64,000 nucleotides of DNA, from the NCBI GenBank assembly GCA_030272835.1, contig SZOQ01000002.1, forward strand, positions 83,315 to 147,314. The letters are read 5' to 3'. Position numbers and translations under genes: made by a program. Shown one piece after another: positions 41,798-50,552 of this stretch (positions are counted from its first letter, which is position 1; every line of letters starts with the position of its first letter). Under the pieces are notes generated by a model, which was not told the DNA's origin, did no database searches, and worked only from the letters and a program-made list of their open reading frames with translations. This DNA comes from 2-12-FULL-60-25 sp003576745. GTDB taxonomy: Bacteria > Patescibacteriota > Patescibacteriia > 2-12-FULL-60-25.

Positions 41798-44494
41798 ATG
41801 AGTTCGAACGGAAACCGAGTGGCGGGGCGTGCCTGGAAATGGATGTTCCTTTCCAGCGTTCTCCTCGCGGCGGCAACGGGCTGTGTGGCCGGCAAAGATG
41901 CCGGCGACAATGGCTCCGACACCGCCAGCCGTACCCAGAATCTGGATACGGATGACGACGGCATTTTGGACTGTTCGCAGTCCTGGCTGTCCTACGCCGA
42001 CACGGGTTGCACGCCCGTGGACAACTGTCCCCTGAATCCCAACAACAACCAGCTCGACTTCGATCTGGACGGGGACGGGGACGCCTGCGACGCCGATTTG
42101 GACGGCGATGGCGTGAACAACTGCGTGGATGGCGCGCTCTACCCGTGCTCGGACACGAGCTCGGGAAGCGGCCGCACCACGCCGTCGACGGATTTGGACA
42201 ACTGCATGTTCGTCCCGAACGCAAGCCAGGTGGACACCGACAACGACGGCATGGGCGATGCCTGCGATCCCGACAAGGACAATGACGGGATCACAGACGC
42301 GGACGACAATTGCCCGACCACCGCCAACCCCAACCAGGCGGACAAGGACAATGACGGACAGGGCGACCTGTGTGACTTCGACACCGACAACGACGGCGTG
42401 TGCGATCCCGGCAACCCCCAGGTGGGCTGCGTGGGCTCGGACAACTGCCCCACCATTCCGAACGCCTTTCTCACCTGCGTGCCCGGCGACCCCAATCAAG
42501 GGGATGCCTACTGCGCCATGTTCGGCAGCGGCACCTGCGGCGCCGACAAGCGTTGTACCACGCAAATGGACAACGATGCCGACGGCTTGGGCGACGTGTG
42601 CGATCCCGACGACGACAATGACGGGGTTCTGGACAGCCAGGACAACTGTCCGCTCGTCGCGAACGCAAACCAGGCCGACACCAACAAGGACGGCGTGGGC
42701 GATGCCTGCTCCGACGACAAGGACGGCGACGGCGTTCTGGATGGCAAGGACAATTGTCCGCTCGTCGTAAATCCGGGTCAGCAGGACACCAACCACGACG
42801 GCGTGGGCGATGCTTGCACCAATGACAAGGACGGCGACGGCATCGCGGACGGGCAGGACAACTGTCCGGACGTGGCGAACAACAGCCAGCTCGATTCCGA
42901 CTCGGACGGCATGGGCAATGCCTGTGACGCCGATGACGACAATGACGGCATCCTCGACGTGAACGACAACTGTCCGCTCACGCCCAACCCTTCGCAGGCC
43001 GACCTCGACAATGACGGATTGGGTGACGCGTGCGATACGGACGATGACGGTGACGGCGTGCCCGATGCCACGGACAACTGTCCCTTGGTCGCGAATCCCA
43101 CGCAGGCGAATGCCGACGGCGATGCCTTCGGCGACGCGTGCGACGACGACAGCGACAATGACGGGGTTTGCAACCCCGGCGTCACGAGCTCCAGCCAGTG
43201 CACGGGCACGGACAACTGTCCCTTGGTCGCGAATCCCACGCAGTCGAATCTTGACGGCGATGCTTTCGGCGACGCGTGCGATCCGGATGCCGACGGAGAC
43301 GGAGCGAACAGCCCCGCTTTTGGCGGCAACGACTGCTGCGACACCGGTCAGGAGTCCGGGCAGGGTCTGCGCATTTGCAATACCGTGGTGGCCTCGAGCA
43401 TCAACCCGAGTGCAACCGAGGTGTGCGATTTGCAGGACAATGACTGCGACGGCGTCATCGACGACGGCGTAGACGACGACAAGGACGGCTGGGCCGATGC
43501 GGCCACCGGCCTTTCGTGCCCGAGCCCCGGCGGCGCCGGCGACTGCAATGACAACGATCCGTCCGTGCATCCCACGGCTGGCGAGCTCTGCGACGGCAAG
43601 GACAACAACTGCAATGGCTCGGTGGACGAGGGTTGCAGCGGCGGTCCGAGCGCGGAAATCTGCGACGGGCTCGACAATGACATGGACGGCTTCGTGGACG
43701 AAGGCTTCCCGTGCGTGCAAAACACCACGGGGCTTCCGTGCACGAGCGTCTGCGGCACGGCCGGCACCAGGAGCTGCTCCGCGACCTGCACGTTCATGAC
43801 GTGCATGCCGCCGGCAGAGGCCTGCGCCAACGGCATCGACGATGACTGTGACGGTCTCGTCGACTGCCTCGACCCGAACTGCGCCGGCTATCCGGGCTGT
43901 TCGGGCGGATGCTCCGATTCGGACGGCGACGGGTACTATTTGCAGGCCGGCTGTGGAACGCCACAGGACTGCAATGACGGGAACCCGAACGTGAACCCGG
44001 GCAAGACCGAGGTGTGCGGCAACGGCATCGACGATGACTGCAACGCTCTCACGAGCGATGCATGCAGCGGCAGCGCCAATGTGCATATCAAATACGATGC
44101 CACGGGCTCCGGCTCGGCCTTCGCCCTCGCAGGCGGCGGCAACATCCACATCGAAGGCTGGTATGGGAGTACCCCGTGGGGCACCATCTGCACCGACACC
44201 AATGCGGCTCCGCTCGTGTTCGACTGCGACGTGAGTCTGCCGTCGGGCGTGTTCGTGGAGTTCCAGGTGTTCCTGCAGACCGCGGGCGCGCCGGGCGGGT
44301 ATTCCTACTGGGGCGACCAGAGCTACACCACATGGGGCGGCAAGGGTTCGCTTCAGGGTGTGGTCACCGTTACCTCGGGCGGATCTCCGCGCGTGGTTTC
44401 GCTCGTGCAGGCGCCTTCGTACAGCAACCCGAATCCGGCAACCACCGGGGAGCCGGGCGAGCTGCTCACGTACAACGGGCGTTTCACCCCGTAA
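41798..44494 (+). CDS. TSP3-repeat / MopE-like surface lipoprotein
   Basis: An 898-residue lipoprotein; the signal ends in LLAAATGC (Cys about 29). From about residue 50 to 520 there are many thrombospondin type-3 units (DxDxDG.GDACD, DNCPL..NP.Q), each able to bind calcium. They are followed by four to five MopE-type motifs (DNDCDGVIDDG, GKDNNCNGSVDEGC, GLDNDMDGFVDEG, GIDDDCDGLVDC, GIDDDCNALTSDAC) and a C-terminal domain of about 130 residues rich in aromatic and Gly residues. Codons favour GAC/AAC over GAT/AAT much more than the neighbours. A GGAGG site precedes the ATG. Likely acquired from a Myxococcota-like source. Confidence 0.88.
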   Translation: MSSNGNRVAGRAWKWMFLSSVLLAAATGCVAGKDAGDNGSDTASRTQNLDTDDDGILDCSQSWLSYADTGCTPVDNCPLNPNNNQLDFDLDGDGDACDADLDGDGVNNCVDGALYPCSDTSSGSGRTTPSTDLDNCMFVPNASQVDTDNDGMGDACDPDKDNDGITDADDNCPTTANPNQADKDNDGQGDLCDFDTDNDGVCDPGNPQVGCVGSDNCPTIPNAFLTCVPGDPNQGDAYCAMFGSGTCGADKRCTTQMDNDADGLGDVCDPDDDNDGVLDSQDNCPLVANANQADTNKDGVGDACSDDKDGDGVLDGKDNCPLVVNPGQQDTNHDGVGDACTNDKDGDGIADGQDNCPDVANNSQLDSDSDGMGNACDADDDNDGILDVNDNCPLTPNPSQADLDNDGLGDACDTDDDGDGVPDATDNCPLVANPTQANADGDAFGDACDDDSDNDGVCNPGVTSSSQCTGTDNCPLVANPTQSNLDGDAFGDACDPDADGDGANSPAFGGNDCCDTGQESGQGLRICNTVVASSINPSATEVCDLQDNDCDGVIDDGVDDDKDGWADAATGLSCPSPGGAGDCNDNDPSVHPTAGELCDGKDNNCNGSVDEGCSGGPSAEICDGLDNDMDGFVDEGFPCVQNTTGLPCTSVCGTAGTRSCSATCTFMTCMPPAEACANGIDDDCDGLVDCLDPNCAGYPGCSGGCSDSDGDGYYLQAGCGTPQDCNDGNPNVNPGKTEVCGNGIDDDCNALTSDACSGSANVHIKYDATGSGSAFALAGGGNIHIEGWYGSTPWGTICTDTNAAPLVFDCDVSLPSGVFVEFQVFLQTAGAPGGYSYWGDQSYTTWGGKGSLQGVVTVTSGGSPRVVSLVQAPSYSNPNPATTGEPGELLTYNGRFTP

Positions 44495-44559
44495 CGCGGG
44501 CGCAATACAGGGCAGGGGAGTCCGGAATGTTCCGGGCTCCCCGCCCGCTCTTTCTCTCA

Positions 44560-44590
44560 AGAGCCGATACATTCGTGTCGGCTCTTTTTT
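44560..44590 (+). terminator. Terminator of the TSP3 lipoprotein gene
   Basis: GAGCCGA (44561-44567) pairs with TCGGCTC (44578-44584), followed by TTTTTT. Confidence 0.9.
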
Positions 44591-44669
44591 ATGCCATTTC
44601 GCGCGTCGCCAAACATCCTTCGGGCGCATGCGCGTTTCCGCTCTTCCGCATGATACACTTTCCTTACGC

Positions 44670-46133
44670 ATGCATTCTTCGGAACATCAGGCCGTCCATG
44701 CAAAAACCCACAGCCTGCAAACGCTCGGCTGGGGAATGTTTGCGATTCTCATTGTCGCGGCGGTTTTTATTTCATCCGGTATGCCTTTGGGAATCGTCAC
44801 CATCTTGGGGGGCATTGCGGCGATTCTTTTTGCCTTTACGTATCCGTATGCCGCCTTCGGGCTTTTTGTGGCGCTTATTCCTTTTTTGGGACTGTTCGTT
44901 CACTTGCCGACAGGGTCATTCGCCATCGGCGAACGGGCATTCGGCGGCGCCATCGATGTGTTGGTGGGAGAGGTCGTCGCCATGGTGCTTATGATCTCAT
45001 GGGGGCTCAAGGTTCTCTTTCTCTGGGTCAGGCGGCATGACGTAAATTGGAAGCCTTGGCTGCCGCTCCTTTTGCCAATGTCAGGAATTCTCCTTGCGCA
45101 TCTTGCGTCGGTATTTTCTTCATTTCAGCCGGATCCCGTTCTTGTTTTGAAATATACGCTCCGGCCGGTTTTCTGGTCGTATTTGTTGTATGTGGCGCTC
45201 ACGGTGAATTTTATACGATCTGCGCGGCGCCTGCGCATGGCGCTCGGCATCGCCGCGGGGACGGGGATATTTATGGCGGTTCTGGGGTTTTTATCGTTCG
45301 GTCTTACGGATCAGTCGGGACAGCTCTTGCCCCGTGCGCGCCCTCTTCCCATTTTCGGCACGCATGCGCTGGGGGAAAATCACAATCTTCTCGCCGAATG
45401 GCTGAGCGTCACGATTCCGTTTACTATCGCGCTCATGTATATGGCGCGCGGCCGGGCACGGCGTTTGTTGGTGGTCGCGGCGATATTTCAAACGGCCATC
45501 GCCCTTCTTACCTTCGCTCGCACCGTGTGGATTGTGCTGTTGTTCGAGGCCGTTCTGCTCGGCTGGTTTGTGTGGCGTGAACAATTAAAGCGCTACGCTT
45601 CCGCCGCGCTCATCGGCCTGTTGCTTCTGTTGCCTCTCGGGATTTCCATGATCGCGTTTTCGAGCACGCCGCTCGTGCAAAGCTCCACATCCACGCGTCT
45701 CATGCTTTCGGAAATCGCGTTTAACACATGGATGCAGAGTCCATGGATCGGGGCGGGGGCGGGAACCTTCGTGGAACGCGTGGGATCCGCGGCAGTGTTC
45801 GTGATTGAATACGGGAATCCGCTCGATTCCCACGGCTGGATACAAAAACTCCTCGCAGAAGTGGGACTCCTTGGGCTTGCGGCCGTGGCATGGTTCGTGT
45901 GGGAAACGGGAATCTTTGTACGCAAAACACTTCCGCGGTTCCGGGCGCGTTCTTCTGAATGGAATGTCTTCGTCATTTTAGCCATTGGCGCGGCGGGCGC
46001 GCTCGTGTATCAGCTTTTCAACACGAATTACTGGACGGGAAAACTATGGTTCCCGCTCGGCATTCTCCTCGCCTCGTCCCGCGCGCTTCTGTCGCGCCAA
46101 AAACGGCCGGAAGCGGATCCCATTCATGAATAA
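44670..46133 (+). CDS. O-antigen ligase/polymerase-family membrane protein
   Basis: A 487-residue protein with about ten or more transmembrane helices. A large extracytoplasmic segment with ARPLPIFGTHALGENHNLLAEWLS and a later LDSHGWIQKLLAEVGLLGL stretch matches the Wzy_C/WaaL core, which moves or polymerises lipid-linked glycans. It overlaps the next gene by 8 bases and starts the downstream polysaccharide cluster. It may be either a ligase or a polymerase; sequence alone does not decide. Confidence 0.87.
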   Translation: MHSSEHQAVHAKTHSLQTLGWGMFAILIVAAVFISSGMPLGIVTILGGIAAILFAFTYPYAAFGLFVALIPFLGLFVHLPTGSFAIGERAFGGAIDVLVGEVVAMVLMISWGLKVLFLWVRRHDVNWKPWLPLLLPMSGILLAHLASVFSSFQPDPVLVLKYTLRPVFWSYLLYVALTVNFIRSARRLRMALGIAAGTGIFMAVLGFLSFGLTDQSGQLLPRARPLPIFGTHALGENHNLLAEWLSVTIPFTIALMYMARGRARRLLVVAAIFQTAIALLTFARTVWIVLLFEAVLLGWFVWREQLKRYASAALIGLLLLLPLGISMIAFSSTPLVQSSTSTRLMLSEIAFNTWMQSPWIGAGAGTFVERVGSAAVFVIEYGNPLDSHGWIQKLLAEVGLLGLAAVAWFVWETGIFVRKTLPRFRARSSEWNVFVILAIGAAGALVYQLFNTNYWTGKLWFPLGILLASSRALLSRQKRPEADPIHE

Positions 46134-47253
46134 CGCTCCCCTCGTTCTCCATGTTATTCCCACGCTTCGACGCGGCGGGGCGGAGCGTTTGGCGCTGGAG
46201 CTGTGCGCACGCCTGCCGGCATACGGATACCGGACAAAACTGGCCGGCTTGTTCGGCGGAGGATCGCTCTGGGGGGAAATGCGAGACCGGAACATACGCT
46301 GGATCGAGCTCGCGTCTTCGACGCATGCACATCGAGCGGCCCTTCTCCGCCGTCTGTTGCGAGTCATCTATGCGGATCCGCCGCGGCGTCCCGCCATTGT
46401 ACATACGCATCTTTTCGGCGGGGACGTGTGGTCTATCGCCGCGAAGTCCATTCATCGCGTTGGCTGGGGGGCAATCTTCGACGCCTCGTCGCGCATGAAA
46501 CCGTTTTTTATTTCCACGGCCCATAATATCGATCGCGACGATACATCCGCGCGACGCGCCGCGCGGCGCTGGGCTGTGCGCCGCATGCACAGGGTCATCG
46601 CCATTTCAAAAGACGTCGGACACTATGCGGAGCGCGATCTGGGAGCAGCGCCGTCCCGCGTGCAGGTGATTCCAAACGGCATTGATGTGGATGCCATACC
46701 GCTCCGCCGAGGCATTGCCGCTCCGCATACGCCGCGTTTTTTTATGACGGGCAGACTGGAGCCCCAAAAGGGCCATGCCATTCTTTTTCGCGCCCTTGCG
46801 GATGTTCCACCTCCATGGACTTTGGACATCGCCGGTACGGGATCATTGGAAAGGGATTTGAAAGAGCTCGCCGAACGGCTCGGCATTTCCTCGCGCATCA
46901 GGTTTTTAGGTGAGCGCGACGATATTCCGGCCCTGCTGGGAACGGTGGACGTGTTTCTGTTCCCTTCGCAATGGGAAGGCATGGGCCTGGCCCTGCTCGA
47001 AGCCATGGCAGCGGGCGTGCCTGCGCTCGCCTCGGATCTTCCCTCCATCCGCGAATACGCGCCTGCGTCCATGCTCGTGGCCGCGCATGAGCCGTCGGCC
47101 TGGACGGCGGCGATTATGCGGGTGATGGCCGATCCGGTTTTGGCCGCCGAAGTAGCGATGGAACGTTCGACGGCGATACGCGCCCGCTATACCATTGATC
47201 GAATGGTCCGCGCTTATGCCGCGGTATATGATGATATTCTTTCGAACGCATGA
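46126..47253 (+). CDS. GT4 glycosyltransferase
   Basis: A 375-residue GT-B enzyme. The N-terminal domain has LHVIPTLRRGGAERLALELC, and the C-terminal donor domain has MTGRLEPQKGHAILFRAL and FPSQWEGMGLALLEAMAAGVP. It overlaps the preceding gene by 8 bases and the next by ATGA. It probably adds a sugar to the repeat unit handled by the adjacent ligase/polymerase. Confidence 0.92.
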   Translation: MNNAPLVLHVIPTLRRGGAERLALELCARLPAYGYRTKLAGLFGGGSLWGEMRDRNIRWIELASSTHAHRAALLRRLLRVIYADPPRRPAIVHTHLFGGDVWSIAAKSIHRVGWGAIFDASSRMKPFFISTAHNIDRDDTSARRAARRWAVRRMHRVIAISKDVGHYAERDLGAAPSRVQVIPNGIDVDAIPLRRGIAAPHTPRFFMTGRLEPQKGHAILFRALADVPPPWTLDIAGTGSLERDLKELAERLGISSRIRFLGERDDIPALLGTVDVFLFPSQWEGMGLALLEAMAAGVPALASDLPSIREYAPASMLVAAHEPSAWTAAIMRVMADPVLAAEVAMERSTAIRARYTIDRMVRAYAAVYDDILSNA

Positions 47254-48476
47254 GGATACTTCACATCCATAAGTTTTTCGACGACAAAGGAGGGGCGGAG
47301 CAGTATGTGCGCCGCCTCATGCGCATGCAGGCGGCGGAGGGGGACGATGTTCATATTCTCACCACCAGGGCGCCGGACAATGTTCCGTCGGAGGATGCGG
47401 CGTACAGCATCCACCGTTATGATTTTTCCCGGCGGCAAGGCATGCGCGCCGATGCAAAAAAAGCCCTTGCATTCATCTGGAACACGGAGGCGCGGCGAAT
47501 GACCGAACGCATGATCCGGGATCTGCGGCCGGATATCATTCATCTTCATAATATTTATCACCATTTTTCCACGTCCATTCTCGAACCCATCCGCCGTTCC
47601 GGCATTCCCTGCGTCCAAACCCTGCATGACCTGAAGCTCGCCTGTCCGAATTACAGCATGTTCACGGAAGGCGCCGTCTGCGAACGATGCAAGGGCGGAA
47701 AATACTGGAATCCCATCCTGCATCATTGTTTGTCATCTTCGACGCTTCCGAATATGCTGGCGGCCTTTGAAATGACCATGACGAAAATCGCCCAGTCCTA
47801 TGAGCGTACCGTGCGCCGTTTTATTTGTCCGTCGGAGTTCTTCATGCGAAAAATGATCGAGTTTGGCGAACCGGCATCCGCGTTTCGCGTGATCCGGAAT
47901 CCGGCAGAAATCAGTCCTTCGCCCGCGCCGCGCGGCGGCGGGTATGTGCTGTACACGGGACGGCTGACCGTGGGCAAGGGCGTGGAAACGCTCTTGCGCG
48001 CATCGGTGCGCGTTCCCACGCTTCCGCTCCGCATTGCGGGAACCGGACCCGACGAGGACAGGCTGCGGCATGTGGCGAAAATCCTCCATGCGAATCATGT
48101 CACGTTTCTCGGATTTGTGGCGCCGGACGCGCTCTGTGACCTGCGCCGGTCCGCAGAGGCCGTAGTGGTTCCGTCCATCCAATATGAAAACAGTCCGCTC
48201 GCCGTGCTGGACGCCATGGGAGACGGAGTGCCGGTTATCGCATCCGAGATCGGAGGCATTCCCGAGCTTGTTCGAGATGGTGAGAACGGTTTTCTCGTCC
48301 CTCCCGGAAATGTGGACGCATGGACGCGCGCGCTTGAACGATTTTTTATCCTGAATGCCGAGGGACGCGAACGGTTGGGAGCCTCCGGCCGCGTTATTGC
48401 CCGGGAACGGCATTCCTGGGAGGGGCATCTTTCGGATATACGCGCGATCTATGCCGAAGCAGGGAAGCCGTCTTGA
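47250..48476 (+). CDS. GT4 glycosyltransferase with Cys-rich insert
   Basis: A 408-residue GT-B enzyme. It starts ILHIHKFFDDKGGAEQYVRRL and has LYTGRLTVGKGVETLLRA and VVPSIQYENSPLAVLDAMGDG in the donor domain. A cysteine-bearing insert CERCKGGKYWNPILHHC (near residue 145) is seen in a subset of GT4 enzymes and could bind zinc; this is inference. It is coupled to the preceding gene by ATGA. Confidence 0.92.
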   Translation: MRILHIHKFFDDKGGAEQYVRRLMRMQAAEGDDVHILTTRAPDNVPSEDAAYSIHRYDFSRRQGMRADAKKALAFIWNTEARRMTERMIRDLRPDIIHLHNIYHHFSTSILEPIRRSGIPCVQTLHDLKLACPNYSMFTEGAVCERCKGGKYWNPILHHCLSSSTLPNMLAAFEMTMTKIAQSYERTVRRFICPSEFFMRKMIEFGEPASAFRVIRNPAEISPSPAPRGGGYVLYTGRLTVGKGVETLLRASVRVPTLPLRIAGTGPDEDRLRHVAKILHANHVTFLGFVAPDALCDLRRSAEAVVVPSIQYENSPLAVLDAMGDGVPVIASEIGGIPELVRDGENGFLVPPGNVDAWTRALERFFILNAEGRERLGASGRVIARERHSWEGHLSDIRAIYAEAGKPS

Positions 48477-48512
48477 CGGAAACTCTGCATTGGTTAGGTT
48501 GAGAACAATCTC

Positions 48513-50546
48513 ATGAATCAAAAACGCGGATGTCGGCACATCTTCGCCGCGCTGCTCGCAAGCGCGGTTTTGACGACTCCCGTTCCCGCCATCGGCGCCT
48601 ACGGATCGCAGGAGCCTCCGCGCATTCTCAATCTGTGGTTCGACTGGCGCATGCCGGACGAGGAGCTCGCGCGTCTTGCAAAATGGGACATCATCGTATT
48701 GGACATGGATCAGCAGGCGCGAAACCCGGACCGTATTCGTAAACTGCGCACACTGAATCCCAAGGCAAAGATTCTCGCGTACATCAGTTCTTCGAACATT
48801 GCGGCTGCGCGTTTCGTGGAAGAGCCGCATTTTCCCGGATATCGACTGGCTCATGCGATTCCGGAGGAATGGTATATGCATCGCGGAACCCAGCGCGTGG
48901 GCTTTTGGTCCGGCGCATGGCTCTTGAACAATACGGCGCAGGGCCCGACGGATTCAAAAGGACGGCGGTGGACGGATTTTCTTCCTGAATTTATCGCCAC
49001 CGAGCTTTGGTCCACCGGCCTCTGGGACGGCATATTTTTGGACGATGCCCTGCCGGGCGCCACGTATTTCGTGGGCGGGGGACTGGACGCCACGGGCGAC
49101 GGAAAAGCCGATGATGATGCCTGGGTCAACAGCCAGTGGCAAGCCGGATGGAAGCATATGGCGGCAGAGCTACGCCGTCGCTTGGGACCGAACGCGCTTA
49201 TTATGGGGAACGGCTCCGTGCAGTATGCGTCCGATACGAACGGGATTCTCTTTGAGAGTTTTCCGCGATACGGCGGCTGGGCGCAGGGGTTTCGGGATTA
49301 TCAAACGGCCATCCGAACGAATGCGCGGCCGAGCATTACCGCGTTCAATGCGAACACGAATAACAGCAATACGCCGACAAACTATGCCCTCATGCGTTTT
49401 ACGCTCGTAACGAGCATGCTTGCCGACGGGTATTTTTCTTTCGATTTCGGGGAAAAAAATCACGGGCAGACATGGTGGTATGACGAGTATGACGCGCAAT
49501 TGGGGCCGGCCTCGGTACCGGCAACGCTGTTGGAACCGGCAGGGGAGAGCGGCATCGTGGAAGGTGTCTGGTGGAGGGAGTATGCCCGGGGCGCCGTGCT
49601 TGTAAATAGCACAAAGGACGCGAAACGCATTACGCTCGCTTCCCCGTACGAGCGTTTGCGCGGCACGCAGGATCCCACCGTCAATAACGGGAAAATCGTG
49701 GCAGAGGTTGATATTCCGGCGCAGGACGGTTTGCTCTTGTATCGCCGCATCGAACCGTCGGCGCTCAAGAAGAGTTCGGATTTCCGGAACGGATCATTCG
49801 TTCGCGTGTATGCAAAAGACGGCATGCAGGTTCGCAGCGCGTTTTTTGCCCAGCGAGCCGGCGTACCCGGCGGAGCGCGCGTCGTGATCGCGGACGCGGA
49901 CGGCGACGGCAAAACAGATGTTTTTTGGTCCAAAGACGGAGCGGTTTCCATGCAGTTCGGCAATGGAACCCGCCGGACCATCCGGCCATTCGGTTCGGCG
50001 TATCGCGGGGATATATCGCTTGCCGTGGGGAATGTTGATCGCGACAGCGCTTTGGAGCTCGTGGTCGGCATCGGCAATAAGGCGCAGGTGCGCGTGTTGG
50101 AATTGAGCGGCGTGTCCCGCGCCGCATGGGACGCATATGTGCCGTGGTTTCGGGGAGGCGTACATGTCGCCATCGGCGATCTTGACGGCGACGGCCTTCG
50201 GGAAATCGTTACCGGAGCCGGGCCTACGGGCGGCCCGCACATCCGCATTTGGCAAACGGACGGAAATGTATGGGGCGGCGGATTTTTCGCCTTCGACGCC
50301 AAGGAGCGCGGCGGCGTGAGCGTGGCGGTTGGGGACGTGAACGGCGACGGAAAGGATGAAATTATCGCCGGCTCCGGCGAGGGAAGTATTCCGCGCGTGC
50401 GCGTCTTTGCCTTTGACGGTACGCTGCTGAATGAATTTACGCTCGCATCACATCCATCCGCCATCGGGGTGCATGTGAGCGTAAGCGACATTGACGATGA
50501 CGGCGTCCCGGAAATTCTTGCATCGGGCATAGAACCCGCTTCCTAA
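48513..50546 (+). CDS. Exported GHL15-like glycoside hydrolase with FG-GAP repeats
   Basis: A 677-residue secreted protein. A signal peptide (to about residue 29, IGA) is followed by a TIM-barrel-like domain of the hypothetical glycosyl hydrolase family 15 type (WDIIVLDMDQQ, KAKILAYISSSN, LWDGIFLDDALPG, LIMGNGSVQYA, ITAFNANTNN, SMLADGYFSFDFGE). The C-terminal third (from about 445) has several FG-GAP/VCBS repeats (VIADADGDGKTDVFW, IGDLDGDGLREIVTGAG, VGDVNGDGKDEIIAGSG). It could trim the glycan made by its neighbours. Activity is predicted, not shown. Confidence 0.82.
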   Translation: MNQKRGCRHIFAALLASAVLTTPVPAIGAYGSQEPPRILNLWFDWRMPDEELARLAKWDIIVLDMDQQARNPDRIRKLRTLNPKAKILAYISSSNIAAARFVEEPHFPGYRLAHAIPEEWYMHRGTQRVGFWSGAWLLNNTAQGPTDSKGRRWTDFLPEFIATELWSTGLWDGIFLDDALPGATYFVGGGLDATGDGKADDDAWVNSQWQAGWKHMAAELRRRLGPNALIMGNGSVQYASDTNGILFESFPRYGGWAQGFRDYQTAIRTNARPSITAFNANTNNSNTPTNYALMRFTLVTSMLADGYFSFDFGEKNHGQTWWYDEYDAQLGPASVPATLLEPAGESGIVEGVWWREYARGAVLVNSTKDAKRITLASPYERLRGTQDPTVNNGKIVAEVDIPAQDGLLLYRRIEPSALKKSSDFRNGSFVRVYAKDGMQVRSAFFAQRAGVPGGARVVIADADGDGKTDVFWSKDGAVSMQFGNGTRRTIRPFGSAYRGDISLAVGNVDRDSALELVVGIGNKAQVRVLELSGVSRAAWDAYVPWFRGGVHVAIGDLDGDGLREIVTGAGPTGGPHIRIWQTDGNVWGGGFFAFDAKERGGVSVAVGDVNGDGKDEIIAGSGEGSIPRVRVFAFDGTLLNEFTLASHPSAIGVHVSVSDIDDDGVPEILASGIEPAS

Positions 50547-50552
50547 CGACGT

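Noticed and set aside
38808..44660. Chimeric assembly of a myxobacterial fragment
   Set aside because: Repeat island E inside the block matches islands A, B and D elsewhere in the window, which argues for one genome. Read coverage is still the decisive test.
41582..44671. Very long open frame (1029 codons) on the minus strand
   Set aside because: It is antisense to the TSP3 lipoprotein. Repeated GAC/AAC-rich codons create Val/Ile/Gly-rich antisense translation without stops; no start signal or fold is visible.
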